Part shown: positions 1 through 8,879 of the stretch, in pieces
Layout: each line of letters begins with the position of its first letter
Position numbering within the stretch: the stretch's first letter is position 1
From: Chryseosolibacter sp035628595
GTDB taxonomy: Bacteria > Bacteroidota > Bacteroidia > Cytophagales > Cyclobacteriaceae
Assembly (NCBI GenBank): GCA_035628595.1
Contig: DASPJN010000127.1
Coordinates: 1 to 19,072, forward strand
Length of the DNA stretch: 19,072 nucleotides
Direction: 5' to 3'
Made by a program: the position numbers and the translations under genes
Notes under the pieces: generated by a model
Database searches by the model: none
The model's input: only the letters and a program-made list of their open reading frames with translations
What the model was told of the DNA's origin: nothing

Positions 1-1
1 A

Positions 2-3000
2 ATATCCATCAATGGAAACCAGATTGAGGTGGTTGGTACTTCATCATCGTCTGCATCGCTTGCAGATGTTGCACCCAACCAAAACGGTCAGTTGCTCATG
101 TGGAAGGATAATAAATGGACTTCCACGACCTCCGCGGTGCCGACTGAAGGCGAGGTATTGAAATGGAATGGAACTTCATGGGCGCCTTCCACTGATGTTT
201 CCAGTGGTACGCCAAACGTCGATGGCCAAACGATTGTGCTGGTATCAGGCGTTCTGCAAGTTGGCCCATCTTCCATTAGTACCGATCACATCGATGAAAT
301 AAGTGGTCAAAAAATCAGCGTCCAGCGGAATAGTCAATCTGTAAGTTTGCAAACCGCATTGGAGCAAATGGATCAAAGTCCAATGAATGAATTTCAGACT
401 CTGAGCCTGGACGGCACCAGCTCTGCAACACCCGGTGAAGATTTCAACTTAAGCCTTTCTGACGGCGGTGACGTTATAATCGAAGAAGGTTCGAATATAG
501 AAATCCAGCGGAACAATAATGTGCTCACCATCAATGCAAACGGAGCAAGTGCAGTAAACGCGAGTAGTGTAACCGTTACCCCCAGTGGAAACCTTGCTGC
601 AACCGATGCGCAGGCAGCGCTTGTCGAACTGCAGTCGGACATTGATGGCATGGATGGTGACGACACAAACGAAATCCAGACATTAGAAGTCACTGGAGAC
701 GGAACCGCCAACGGGGGCGACTTATTTGCTGTTGATATCTCATCTGCGGGTACACCTGTTACGATTACTGAGGGAAACAATATTGAAATTGAGCGAAATG
801 GAAATGGGTTAATAATAAATGCAAGCGGATTCGGAGCCGTAAATGCCAATAGTGTGACAGTTACCCCTAGTGGAAATCTTGCTGCAACTGATGCGCAGGC
901 TGCCCTAGTAGAACTTCAGGCAGAAAACGACAATGACCAGGATGGGGACGACACAAATGAGATTCAGACTCTTGTTGTGACAGGAGGAAATGGCACCGCG
1001 GCGGTCGGAGAATCATTCGAGGTAAATATCTCCCCGGCAACTACTACACCCGTTACTATCACCGAGGGAAACAATATTGAAATTCAGCGAAACGGAAATG
1101 AGCTCACAATTAACGGCACCGCGAGCGCAGTAAGTGCGGGAGGCGTGGCTGTCACTCCAACCGGAGACCTTACCTCAACAAATGCGCAACTGGCGCTCGA
1201 AGAACTACAGACCGAAGTCACGACCGTTGAACAAACTGCTGTGCAGGATCTTTCGATAGTCGATGCCAATGCCGGTGAAACGTTTAGCCTGGGAATCAGC
1301 AACGGTACTGGGGTCACAATTCAAGAAGGTGCAAACGTTGATCTGTCCTTAGCAGGAAGTATATTGACGATCAATGCTTCCACAGCGGGTGAAGCAAACA
1401 CCGCGTCGAACCTGGGTACTGGTCAGGGTGTCTTCAGTACGAAAAACGGGACTGACCTGCAGTTCAATTCTATTGCCGGTGCAGGTTCCGGAAAAATATC
1501 AGTTACAAGCGATGCAGTTAATAATCTCGTCCTTATCGATGTCAATGAAAACAATCTCGCTATACCACCTGCGAATGTTACTCACGGGTCGACCAGCAAC
1601 GGCGACATTCTGCAAATTGTTGCAGGAAGCCCTGCATGGGTGCCACTTGCATCTACCGTGGATCAAACAGCCCAGACCGGCCTATTGATCGGCGATGGCA
1701 CGGTTATCGGCGGTCTCGTGGGTACAACTGGCAATCATTACCTTAGAAGAAATGCATCCAATACGGACTACGAATTTGGTACACTTTCGACTGATCACAT
1801 TACTTCAGGGACACTACCAATAACAAGAGGTGGCACAGGCGCCACAACTGCAACCGATGCCCGAACCGCACTCGGGCTTCAGGCATTAGCAACGAAGTCA
1901 ACGGTAGCCTCCGCTGACATTACAGATAATACCATAGTAGCTGCTGACCTTTCATCATCGATTGCCATCACTACGAGCGGTAATGTGAGTACATCAGGCA
2001 CGTTATCATCGACCGGAACATCCACAAGCTTAACCTCCACAAATGTTTCCATCAATGGGGGCACCACCACCATCGAAGGAGCAACGTTTCCTCCTTCAGC
2101 TGCCAGTACAGGTGTTCTTTTAAACAACGGCGCGGGTGTTATGTCATGGTCGACGATTGGCGGAAACCAAATCGCGGCCAATTCAATTGATGTATCGAAG
2201 CTTACAGCCACGGGCGCTGATGCCGATAAAGTGTTCATAACGAATGGTTCCGGCACGCCAGAACTTCAAACCAAAACCGCATTCCTTACAGGAACACTCA
2301 CCAGCAGTTCCGCGGCGGGCGGCGATGCAACGGGCACGCTATCCACACTAACATTATCGACAGCCGCTGGAACCGGCGGGCGAATGGTGACAGCGATCAA
2401 TAATAGCTTGGGCGTCATCGACGAAAGTAAATTAGACACGGACGTTGTGACGGCATCCGAAATATTGCCCGCAGGGGACGTAACAGGATCGTTCCAAGCC
2501 GGGCTGGATATAGAAGATGGCGTTGTCACGGATTCAAAGATTGCGTCAGGAATTTCAGGATCGAAAATCAATCCTTCATTCACGCAAAATGTTCATACCA
2601 CTGGTGACGTAAGCGCAGATGGTAATATCGATGCAACAAATCTGACAATTACCGGATCAACAATAATAGGAGGCAAATCATACTCGTGGCCGTCCGGCGC
2701 AGGTGCTGATGCCAACGGTGTTCTGACCCATGACGGTACAGGCGGGTTAACGTGGTCGTCGGCTACGGGAATTACTGAAGTTGTAGCAGGTTCTGGTCTC
2801 AGCGGTGGAGGAACGACTTCCACTGTAACGCTTAATCTTTCTAATACGGGTGTTGCCGCAAGCACCTATGGTAGTGCTACACAAATTCCGCAGCTATCAG
2901 TAAATAGCCAGGGGCGAATCACAAGTGTTACAAACGTTGCATTCGCTCCGGGTATGACGGATCCCATGACTACCGCAGGTGATCTTGTTTACAATAACGC

Positions 3001-6000
3001 ATCCGGCGATCCAACGCGTCTGGCAATCGGCGCTGCCGGCCAGGTATTGATGATCAATGGAGGGCTCCCGTCCTGGCAAAACCTCGCTGGTGGTGGTACC
3101 ATCACAGGCGTGACAACAGGAGCCGGGAGTGGCTTGCAAGGCGGTGGAACAACGGGCACCCTGGATGTAGGATTGATTGACGGCACCGCCAGCGGGCAGA
3201 TTCTTAAATGGAACGGTATTTCAAATGAATGGGAATTAGGTTCAGATGACACCGGTGCTGGTGGAATCGCAACTTTATCGAACGGACAGGTTTTGATCGG
3301 CGACGGAACAAACAACAGTGCGGCTGGAGTAGGTGGAGATCTTTCTATGTCCGAAGTGTCGGGCGCAGCGAATTTTCAAATTCAGGCGAACGCAGTCTCA
3401 GCAACCGAAATTACTGATAACACGATCACCAATGCCGACATCAATCCAACCGCGGCGATCGAAGTGACTAAACTCTCAGCAGGCACAGCTAATCAGGTAT
3501 TACAAACTGACGGAAGTGGAGTACCAGTATGGACGACACTTTCAACCGGGGCAATTGACGACCTCTCGGATGTTGTCTTGTCAACACCTACTGCGGCTCA
3601 GGTAATGATATACACTTCGACAAACGTATTCGAAAATAAAACGATTACCGGCGACATTTCCCTTAGTGAAAGCGGCGCAGCAACAATTGCCGCAGGCGTT
3701 ATTTCAGGAGGTCCTTCAGGAAAGATTGCCGACAATTCTATCACCGTTGACGACCTTGCGAATAGCTCAGTGACCAACGCAAAAATCGTTGGCGTAAATG
3801 CATCGAAAATAAACGGACTAACATTGTCATTTGTTCCTCGCGCAACAGCAACGGGGTTAACAAATGGTTTGATCCGTGACGATGGTAATGAAATCGGCAT
3901 CAGTACTGCGCCTGTCTCTGGCACTACACTTTCGGTTGTCGGTGGTACCAACGGTGCAGCGCAGTTTGGTGGTAAAGTTAGTGTAAGTGGAAACCTTATC
4001 GCTGAAGGCTTGGAGATTACCAAGCCGCTTATGACAAATGCAAACGCGGGCGTTGCCGGACAAGTGCTGACTTCAAGTGGTACAACAGACGCACCGGTAT
4101 GGAGTACATTGCCCACAGCCTTTACCACCAGTAATGTTCTGCCGAAAGGTGATGGCACTCAAATGGTCGCCTCTAACATTTATGACGACGGAACATACGT
4201 GGGAATTGGAACCACCAGTCCCGCAACTGAACTTGACATCCGCCCAAGCGGAGGCAATACCTCTCCGCGAATCCGGTTAAAAAGTTCTGAAAGCACCGTT
4301 GGCGCGTCAGCGTACCTAAGCATTGGCCGTGACGACGGACTTGGAAATTTTCTGGAAACTGGAAGCATTTATGACCCCGGCTCATCGGATGCATTGCGGT
4401 TGGCATCATATAACATGATTCAATTCAATGTTAATTCAGGAAACCGTTTCAGTATCTTATCAAATGGTGAGTTTGCCATTGGCAACTCAAGTGCGGTTGG
4501 CACGGCCGGACAAGTTTTAACATCAGGCGGAAGTGGCGCCGCACCTTCCTGGACAAGTCTTCCCTCTACCTTCAGCACCGATAACGCTGTTCCTATTGGT
4601 AATGGGTCTGGAATGGAAGCTTCGGCGATCACAGATAATGGATCGTCGGTTCAAATCGCGCGTCCGCTTATAATAAGCGGAAGTTCGCTTGTCGGATCGT
4701 CTAACATGACAGTGCATTATTCAACAGCCACAACGAGTGAGTATGGTGGCATGTATGTTAACACAACATCGAATGCGCGACCTTTCTATGGATATGCGCA
4801 GGCTGGTTCACCTGTTGCATGGACATATCTCGATGCAAGTGATGGAAACAAGTGGAAACTAAATCACAACAACCTTGACAGGATCGCTGTAACTACATCC
4901 GGAAATTTTGGGGTAGGTACTACCACGCCAGTAAACAGAATGGATGTCGAAGGCGGCCTTGCCGTAGGCACCACATACTCCGGTACCAACACTGCGCCGA
5001 CTAATGGAGCAATCGTGGAAGGCAATGTGGGCATTGGTACCGCGACCACTGTTAACAAACTTGACGTTGAAGGAGGAGTAGCTATCGGGCAAACTTATTC
5101 GGGAACCAGTATAGCTCCTTCGAACGGAGCAATCATTGAAGGTAACCTTGGAATCGGAACCTCATCACCTTCTACCAAATTCCATCTTTCGAAGGGCACC
5201 CCAACAGGGTCCGGAGCGTACAGCCCATACGTTATAGGTGCTATTGAAGACAATGCCAGAGCATACCTTGAATTTAATGCAGCTTCGTACGCGGGTATCA
5301 CGTTTAACGATGACGGCCAAAGTGTACGGGCAGGTATGTTCTTCGATTACAGTTCCGACGATATTATGTTCCGGACAGGCGCAGGAGATAACAAGCTACT
5401 AATTAAGGAAGCCGGCGATATTCGTATCAACAATGGATTATCGATTGGTTCTACATATCTCGGCAGCACACCACCATCAAATGGCGCGATCATCAGCGGC
5501 AACGTTGGGATCGGAACACCAACCGCTACTTATCCTTTAAGCCTTTACACACTGAGTTCGTCTAAAGGTATACATATCGAAAATGACTACGCCGGCGCTG
5601 ATACACAATATGGCGTTACGGTGGATATGACTTCTGCAACGGGCTCGGGATCGAAATACGGTCTTGATGTAAACGTTGGCGGAACTGCTGGTGATAATTC
5701 TTCCATATATGGCTTAGAAACCGATCTTTCACCAAACGGTACAGGGACTGCCTGGGGCGTAAACTCCAATATCTCGGCTGTGGGCACAGGCGTGCGTTAC
5801 GGAGTTTATAGCGTAGTCTCACAGGCCACTACAAACACATCGAATTCGTATGGGTTTTATTCATTCTCCAACTCTCCCGGCACCGGAAATGCCTGGGGCA
5901 TATATACAACAGGTGAAGACTTCAACTATTTCAGCGGAAGCGTGGGCATAGGAACGTCAACCCCTGACTACCCACTCCATCTTGCTGAATCGCAAGATGA

Positions 6001-6604
6001 AGGATTCATAGTAAATATGGAGAACACCAACTCAACGGCAACAGGGGCCGACGTTCTTCGACTAAGAATTGCGACGACTTCGCCGACTACCGGATCTTTC
6101 TACGTTGGTTGTTACGCCGGAACCTCTCTTCGCGGAGGTCTTCGGAATGACGGTTCTGGCGGGATGAGCTTGTACAGCGCTTCTGATCGACGATTGAAAG
6201 AGAACATCGTTAACTTTGATATCAACGCACTCAGTATCATAAAAGCGATTCAGACAAGAAAGTATAATTTTATCGGATTCGAAAAACAAAAAGCCGGCTT
6301 CATTGCGCAAGAGCTTCTTGAGGTTTATCCTGCTGCGGTGGCGGGTGATCCGAACGGTGATCCTGAAAAAGAACCGTTGATGATTAACCACGACGAGTTG
6401 ACACCAGTAGTGATCAAAGCAATACAGGAGCAACAACAACTTATCGAGCAGCAACAAGCTGAAATAATAAATCTAAAGGCGATGCTTGCTGAAAAGGAGA
6501 AGGCAGCCTCTGCAAGCGAAGCGGAAATAAAAACTCTTTCTGCCGAGGTTGTTAAAATAAAAGAGGCTCTTGGTCTGGAAGCAAAACAAACGCCTAAAAA
6601 ATAA
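2..6604 (+). CDS. Giant tail-fibre-like surface protein with C-terminal peptidase S74 chaperone domain (5' partial)
   Basis: The frame is open from base 2, so the true start and any signal peptide lie upstream; the GTG at 29 is only the first start-like codon. Residues below count from that GTG. The N-terminus has the tail-fibre motif G-(Q/E)-x-L-x-W, then four repeats of about 94 residues (120 to about 450). The middle has typical fibre modules such as LPITRGGTGATTATDA and MTTAGDLVYNNASGDP. Residues about 1390-2010 carry at least six (V/L/F)GIGT or GVGT beta-turn motifs. The end is a peptidase S74 intramolecular chaperone domain starting at SDRRLKENI (Ser2052, Lys2057), then a Gln/Glu-rich coiled coil. 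In known S74 proteins (phage endosialidase and fibre proteins) this domain drives trimerisation and cleaves itself off at the conserved Ser. It is therefore probably a trimeric surface fibre or adhesin; its ligand is unknown. No CHU_C or Por sorting domain is seen at its end. It overlaps the next gene by one base. Confidence 0.88.
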   Translation: MSINGNQIEVVGTSSSSASLADVAPNQNGQLLMWKDNKWTSTTSAVPTEGEVLKWNGTSWAPSTDVSSGTPNVDGQTIVLVSGVLQVGPSSISTDHIDEISGQKISVQRNSQSVSLQTALEQMDQSPMNEFQTLSLDGTSSATPGEDFNLSLSDGGDVIIEEGSNIEIQRNNNVLTINANGASAVNASSVTVTPSGNLAATDAQAALVELQSDIDGMDGDDTNEIQTLEVTGDGTANGGDLFAVDISSAGTPVTITEGNNIEIERNGNGLIINASGFGAVNANSVTVTPSGNLAATDAQAALVELQAENDNDQDGDDTNEIQTLVVTGGNGTAAVGESFEVNISPATTTPVTITEGNNIEIQRNGNELTINGTASAVSAGGVAVTPTGDLTSTNAQLALEELQTEVTTVEQTAVQDLSIVDANAGETFSLGISNGTGVTIQEGANVDLSLAGSILTINASTAGEANTASNLGTGQGVFSTKNGTDLQFNSIAGAGSGKISVTSDAVNNLVLIDVNENNLAIPPANVTHGSTSNGDILQIVAGSPAWVPLASTVDQTAQTGLLIGDGTVIGGLVGTTGNHYLRRNASNTDYEFGTLSTDHITSGTLPITRGGTGATTATDARTALGLQALATKSTVASADITDNTIVAADLSSSIAITTSGNVSTSGTLSSTGTSTSLTSTNVSINGGTTTIEGATFPPSAASTGVLLNNGAGVMSWSTIGGNQIAANSIDVSKLTATGADADKVFITNGSGTPELQTKTAFLTGTLTSSSAAGGDATGTLSTLTLSTAAGTGGRMVTAINNSLGVIDESKLDTDVVTASEILPAGDVTGSFQAGLDIEDGVVTDSKIASGISGSKINPSFTQNVHTTGDVSADGNIDATNLTITGSTIIGGKSYSWPSGAGADANGVLTHDGTGGLTWSSATGITEVVAGSGLSGGGTTSTVTLNLSNTGVAASTYGSATQIPQLSVNSQGRITSVTNVAFAPGMTDPMTTAGDLVYNNASGDPTRLAIGAAGQVLMINGGLPSWQNLAGGGTITGVTTGAGSGLQGGGTTGTLDVGLIDGTASGQILKWNGISNEWELGSDDTGAGGIATLSNGQVLIGDGTNNSAAGVGGDLSMSEVSGAANFQIQANAVSATEITDNTITNADINPTAAIEVTKLSAGTANQVLQTDGSGVPVWTTLSTGAIDDLSDVVLSTPTAAQVMIYTSTNVFENKTITGDISLSESGAATIAAGVISGGPSGKIADNSITVDDLANSSVTNAKIVGVNASKINGLTLSFVPRATATGLTNGLIRDDGNEIGISTAPVSGTTLSVVGGTNGAAQFGGKVSVSGNLIAEGLEITKPLMTNANAGVAGQVLTSSGTTDAPVWSTLPTAFTTSNVLPKGDGTQMVASNIYDDGTYVGIGTTSPATELDIRPSGGNTSPRIRLKSSESTVGASAYLSIGRDDGLGNFLETGSIYDPGSSDALRLASYNMIQFNVNSGNRFSILSNGEFAIGNSSAVGTAGQVLTSGGSGAAPSWTSLPSTFSTDNAVPIGNGSGMEASAITDNGSSVQIARPLIISGSSLVGSSNMTVHYSTATTSEYGGMYVNTTSNARPFYGYAQAGSPVAWTYLDASDGNKWKLNHNNLDRIAVTTSGNFGVGTTTPVNRMDVEGGLAVGTTYSGTNTAPTNGAIVEGNVGIGTATTVNKLDVEGGVAIGQTYSGTSIAPSNGAIIEGNLGIGTSSPSTKFHLSKGTPTGSGAYSPYVIGAIEDNARAYLEFNAASYAGITFNDDGQSVRAGMFFDYSSDDIMFRTGAGDNKLLIKEAGDIRINNGLSIGSTYLGSTPPSNGAIISGNVGIGTPTATYPLSLYTLSSSKGIHIENDYAGADTQYGVTVDMTSATGSGSKYGLDVNVGGTAGDNSSIYGLETDLSPNGTGTAWGVNSNISAVGTGVRYGVYSVVSQATTNTSNSYGFYSFSNSPGTGNAWGIYTTGEDFNYFSGSVGIGTSTPDYPLHLAESQDEGFIVNMENTNSTATGADVLRLRIATTSPTTGSFYVGCYAGTSLRGGLRNDGSGGMSLYSASDRRLKENIVNFDINALSIIKAIQTRKYNFIGFEKQKAGFIAQELLEVYPAAVAGDPNGDPEKEPLMINHDELTPVVIKAIQEQQQLIEQQQAEIINLKAMLAEKEKAASASEAEIKTLSAEVVKIKEALGLEAKQTPKK
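386..1380 (+). repeat. Four tandem ~94-residue modules in the fibre gene
   Basis: The units begin at NEFQTL (386), NEIQTL (668), NEIQTL (956) and AVQDL (about 1238), giving periods of 94, 96 and about 93 codons. Each unit contains the TITEGNNIEI(Q/E)RNG type strand pair. In the first two spacers the 19-residue segment VTVTPSGNLAATDAQAALV is identical, while the underlying DNA differs at many third positions. The units are therefore old or under protein-level selection rather than recent copies. The fourth unit is the most diverged. They probably form repeated beta-structured segments of the fibre shaft. Confidence 0.75.
4943..5182 (+). repeat. Two adjacent 120-base (40-residue) modules, with a third copy near 5435-5545
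   Basis: Residues starting at 1639 (DNA 4943) and 1679 (DNA 5063) follow the pattern DVEGG-x-A-x-G-x-TYSGT-x2-AP-x-NGAI-x-EGN-x-GIGT, an exact 40-codon period. A related unit, with STYLGSTPPSNGAIISGN, lies at about 5435-5545 after an unrelated insert. Such VGIGT modules are common in fibre proteins that carry S74 domains and are likely shaft repeats. Confidence 0.7.
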
Positions 6605-7689
6605 TGCTCATGAAACTGCGTCTGTTGTTCGTCATTAGTTCAGCACTTTTAACATGTGCTCATGCGCAATTTGTCGTTTCAGAAAATGCCGTGATGACTG
6701 CTGCAAACAATCCAATTGTTTCTGTGTCAACTCCGGGCACGGTAATTAATAATAGCGACTACCGTTTCGATAACGTGCGTTTTTACCTCAACCTTACTGT
6801 CACTGATAGTGATCAAACCGTAAGCGGAAACTGGTCTTTGTTCAACCTTCAAATCTCCGGTGGAGGCGAGACATCACTGAGCGATACCATGGAAGTTACC
6901 AACTCATTCACATTTATGGAGGGTACACTTAAAGTTAATGATAAAGCATCGCTTGTTTATTCAGGAAGTGCCGATAATGCTAAAAGTGCGAACGAGTTAT
7001 CATATGTTATCGGACCAGTCACACAACGTGGGCCGGGGCCAAAATTTTACCCCATAGGTACCGAGATGGCGTTCGCGTGGATCGAATTCCTCGACATTGA
7101 GGAATCCATCGAAGACGTCACTGTCGAAGCATTCGATGATGTCGGCATGACCACAACGGATCCATCGTTGCGAATTCTTCAAGGTTATTGGAATATCGAG
7201 ATCTCTGATCCTTCAAAGATAAACAGCCAGGTTCGTCTGCCGTTACCGTTGACGGAGACACTGGGGGACGACGAAGATGCGGTTGTCTTACAAACAGACA
7301 ACCAATTGGCAATAAACCTCGGGTCAATTCCCGGATCGAACTTATCCGAGGTCATAAGCGCCTCGCCAGTTACTTCGAAAGTAGTTGCAGTGGGTGCAAC
7401 CACAGAAATTGACATAACAATCCACGAACTCATCACACCTCACGGAAGCCCTGATGTTTTTGACCAACTTGAAATCCATAACCTTACGGGATTCGCATAC
7501 AACAAAGTTACCCTTCTTGATCGTTATGGCGTTCCGCTCAAAGAGTGGGAAGATTATGCTGCCAGCGACCACAGCGATTTTTTCAAGACTTTAAGTCCAG
7601 GTAATTATATCTGTATCGTCGAGTACGGCGCTTCGAAAGAAAATGTTCGGAAAAAATCGCAGATGGTGACAGTGTTAAAAAGCAGATAA
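6604..7689 (+). CDS. Secreted protein with divergent CHU_C-like C-terminal domain
   Basis: The 361-residue product begins with a signal peptide (MKLRLLFVISSALLTCAHAQ; cleavage probably after AHA). The ATG at 6604 overlaps the stop of the fibre gene (TAATG), suggesting translational coupling; the ATG at 6610 is an alternative start. The body is predicted beta-rich, with a segment SYVIGPVTQRGPGPKFYPIG resembling the 'GP..k.G...FpiG' segment seen in Bacteroidota cell-surface proteins. The last 75 or so residues (FDQLEIHNLTGF, VTLLDRYGVPLKEW, LSPGNYICIVEY) match the spacing of CHU_C domains (N-RWG-x-V-F, L-x-G-x-Y-F-Y), the T9SS type B sorting signal. The usual 'TPNxDGxND' entry motif is absent. 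I infer that it leaves the cell by the T9SS and may anchor or cap the fibre. No specific function is recognised. Confidence 0.8.
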   Translation: MLMKLRLLFVISSALLTCAHAQFVVSENAVMTAANNPIVSVSTPGTVINNSDYRFDNVRFYLNLTVTDSDQTVSGNWSLFNLQISGGGETSLSDTMEVTNSFTFMEGTLKVNDKASLVYSGSADNAKSANELSYVIGPVTQRGPGPKFYPIGTEMAFAWIEFLDIEESIEDVTVEAFDDVGMTTTDPSLRILQGYWNIEISDPSKINSQVRLPLPLTETLGDDEDAVVLQTDNQLAINLGSIPGSNLSEVISASPVTSKVVAVGATTEIDITIHELITPHGSPDVFDQLEIHNLTGFAYNKVTLLDRYGVPLKEWEDYAASDHSDFFKTLSPGNYICIVEYGASKENVRKKSQMVTVLKSR

Positions 7690-7695
7690 GAGGAT

Positions 7696-8835
7696 ATGAA
7701 AAGATTTCTCGTCGGTGGGTTAATGCTTTTGTTGGGTGACATTATTGTTCACGCGCAGGATATGCCGCTGTTCAGCCAGAAGCTGACCAACTCATTCATC
7801 TATAATCCCGCAATCGCAGGCCATACGTTTGGCTCGATGACTTACTCCTTCAAGCAAAGTTACCGCGTTGATGGAGCACCTGAGAATCATTTTTTAAGTG
7901 TTCATACGCCGATAGCCAATCATCGTTTTGGCGTGGGCGCATCCGTGTACCAGGAAGACGTCACGTTCCTGCGTTTGATGTATGCCACTGGCGCATTCGC
8001 GTATCACATTCCGTTAAATAAACTGTCTACCCTTTCTTTCGGCGTTTCTGCAGAATTTAATTCGTTTAAAACCAACGGCGCGAACCTCTCTTATGTCGAG
8101 GATTCAGAATATCTCGCTTATGTTACCGGACTCAAGGAATATGATTTCTCATTCGGCGCGCATTATCAGAATCGATACATCAAGGCCGGCATTGCTTCAA
8201 ACCGGTTGTCAACGGCATGGGTACGCGACACCAGCAAGGTAGTTCTTTCAAATTATTACTCTTCCTTCGTTCAGGGCCTCATCCCGCTAAGGAATAATGA
8301 AGATCTACTTGAGCCATATATTGCCTATCGAAAATTTTCGGACCTGAACAATATTCTCGATGTGGGGATATTTTATACATACAGCAACAAGATCACCGCC
8401 GGCGTGTCAATGCGAAATTTGAACGTGATCAATGCTACGCTGGGATTTCGTTTATCGAAATACCTGCTCGTTGGTTATTCGCGCGATATGATCACCGGGA
8501 ATGTGGGTGGAGTTATTGGCGCTGGAAACGAATTCAGTCTGCGTTTCGATTTTAATGAAAATAACTACAAGGAACGATTCAGATCCGATTACAAATCTTC
8601 AGTAGCCTACCGGAGGAAAACGATGAGCAAAGGCCCCGTTGGAAGGTCAGCGAGCCGCAGTCCTAAAGACATAAAAAAGAAACAAAGAAAGATCGCGCCA
8701 TACTCGCCGAACAGCCGATATCAGAATACGAAAAAGCTTTCGATAAAGAAGCGCAAATCATCGTCAAAGCCGAGCGCGTCGAAGAAGCGTAAGAAAAACA
8801 ATTCGTATAAGCGTCATTACAAAAAAAGAAGGTAG
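7696..8835 (+). CDS. PorP/SprF-family type IX secretion system membrane protein with basic C-terminal tail
   Basis: The product has 379 residues, a signal peptide ending VHAQ, and the family's opening: DMPLFSQ, then NSFIYNPAIAGH, then a YR-containing strand. Residues about 22-300 show alternating beta-strand patterns expected of an outer-membrane barrel (for example FGVGASVYQED, FSFGAHYQN, ITAGVSMRNLN). PorP/SprF proteins serve the T9SS; SprF-type members are needed to place a particular large adhesin, usually encoded next door, on the cell surface. It starts 6 bases after the preceding stop, with AGAGGAT just upstream, so it is the last gene of the operon. Odd feature: residues 306-379 are a polycationic tail, 31 Lys/Arg in 74 residues with one acidic residue. 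The family call is firm; its partnership with the upstream fibre is inferred from gene order. Confidence 0.88.
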   Translation: MKRFLVGGLMLLLGDIIVHAQDMPLFSQKLTNSFIYNPAIAGHTFGSMTYSFKQSYRVDGAPENHFLSVHTPIANHRFGVGASVYQEDVTFLRLMYATGAFAYHIPLNKLSTLSFGVSAEFNSFKTNGANLSYVEDSEYLAYVTGLKEYDFSFGAHYQNRYIKAGIASNRLSTAWVRDTSKVVLSNYYSSFVQGLIPLRNNEDLLEPYIAYRKFSDLNNILDVGIFYTYSNKITAGVSMRNLNVINATLGFRLSKYLLVGYSRDMITGNVGGVIGAGNEFSLRFDFNENNYKERFRSDYKSSVAYRRKTMSKGPVGRSASRSPKDIKKKQRKIAPYSPNSRYQNTKKLSIKKRKSSSKPSASKKRKKNNSYKRHYKKRR

Positions 8836-8854
8836 TTTTTTTCGCTCCTACCTT
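8821..8854 (+). terminator. Weak hairpin region between convergent genes
   Basis: A run of seven A, the 8-base GAAGGTAG containing the stop codon, and a run of seven T (8836-8842) can pair. An alternative stem pairs AAGGTAG (829-835 of this kilobase) with CTACCTT (848-854). The A/T symmetry could serve both the fibre operon and the caspase-like gene that ends at 8880. The stems are weak and mutually exclusive, so this is only a candidate. Confidence 0.3.
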
Positions 8855-8879
8855 ACTTACTTAATCTTTTCTTAAAACG

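Noticed and set aside
386..1380. CRISPR-like or DNA-level repeat array
   Set aside because: The periodicity is codon-based, units are about 280 bases and diverged at third positions; they are protein repeats.
1374..1688. 104-codon plus-strand frame in another phase
   Set aside because: It sits inside the fibre gene with no recognisable features; a shadow of the real frame.
3598..4158. 186-codon open frame on the minus strand
   Set aside because: It lies wholly inside the fibre gene, is proline/valine-rich as expected of an antisense reading of Thr/Gly/Ser-rich coding DNA, and shows no domain or start signal.
2..6604. A prophage, because of the tail-fibre modules and S74 domain
   Set aside because: No capsid, terminase, baseplate, lysis or integrase genes occur; the neighbours are T9SS-type envelope genes.
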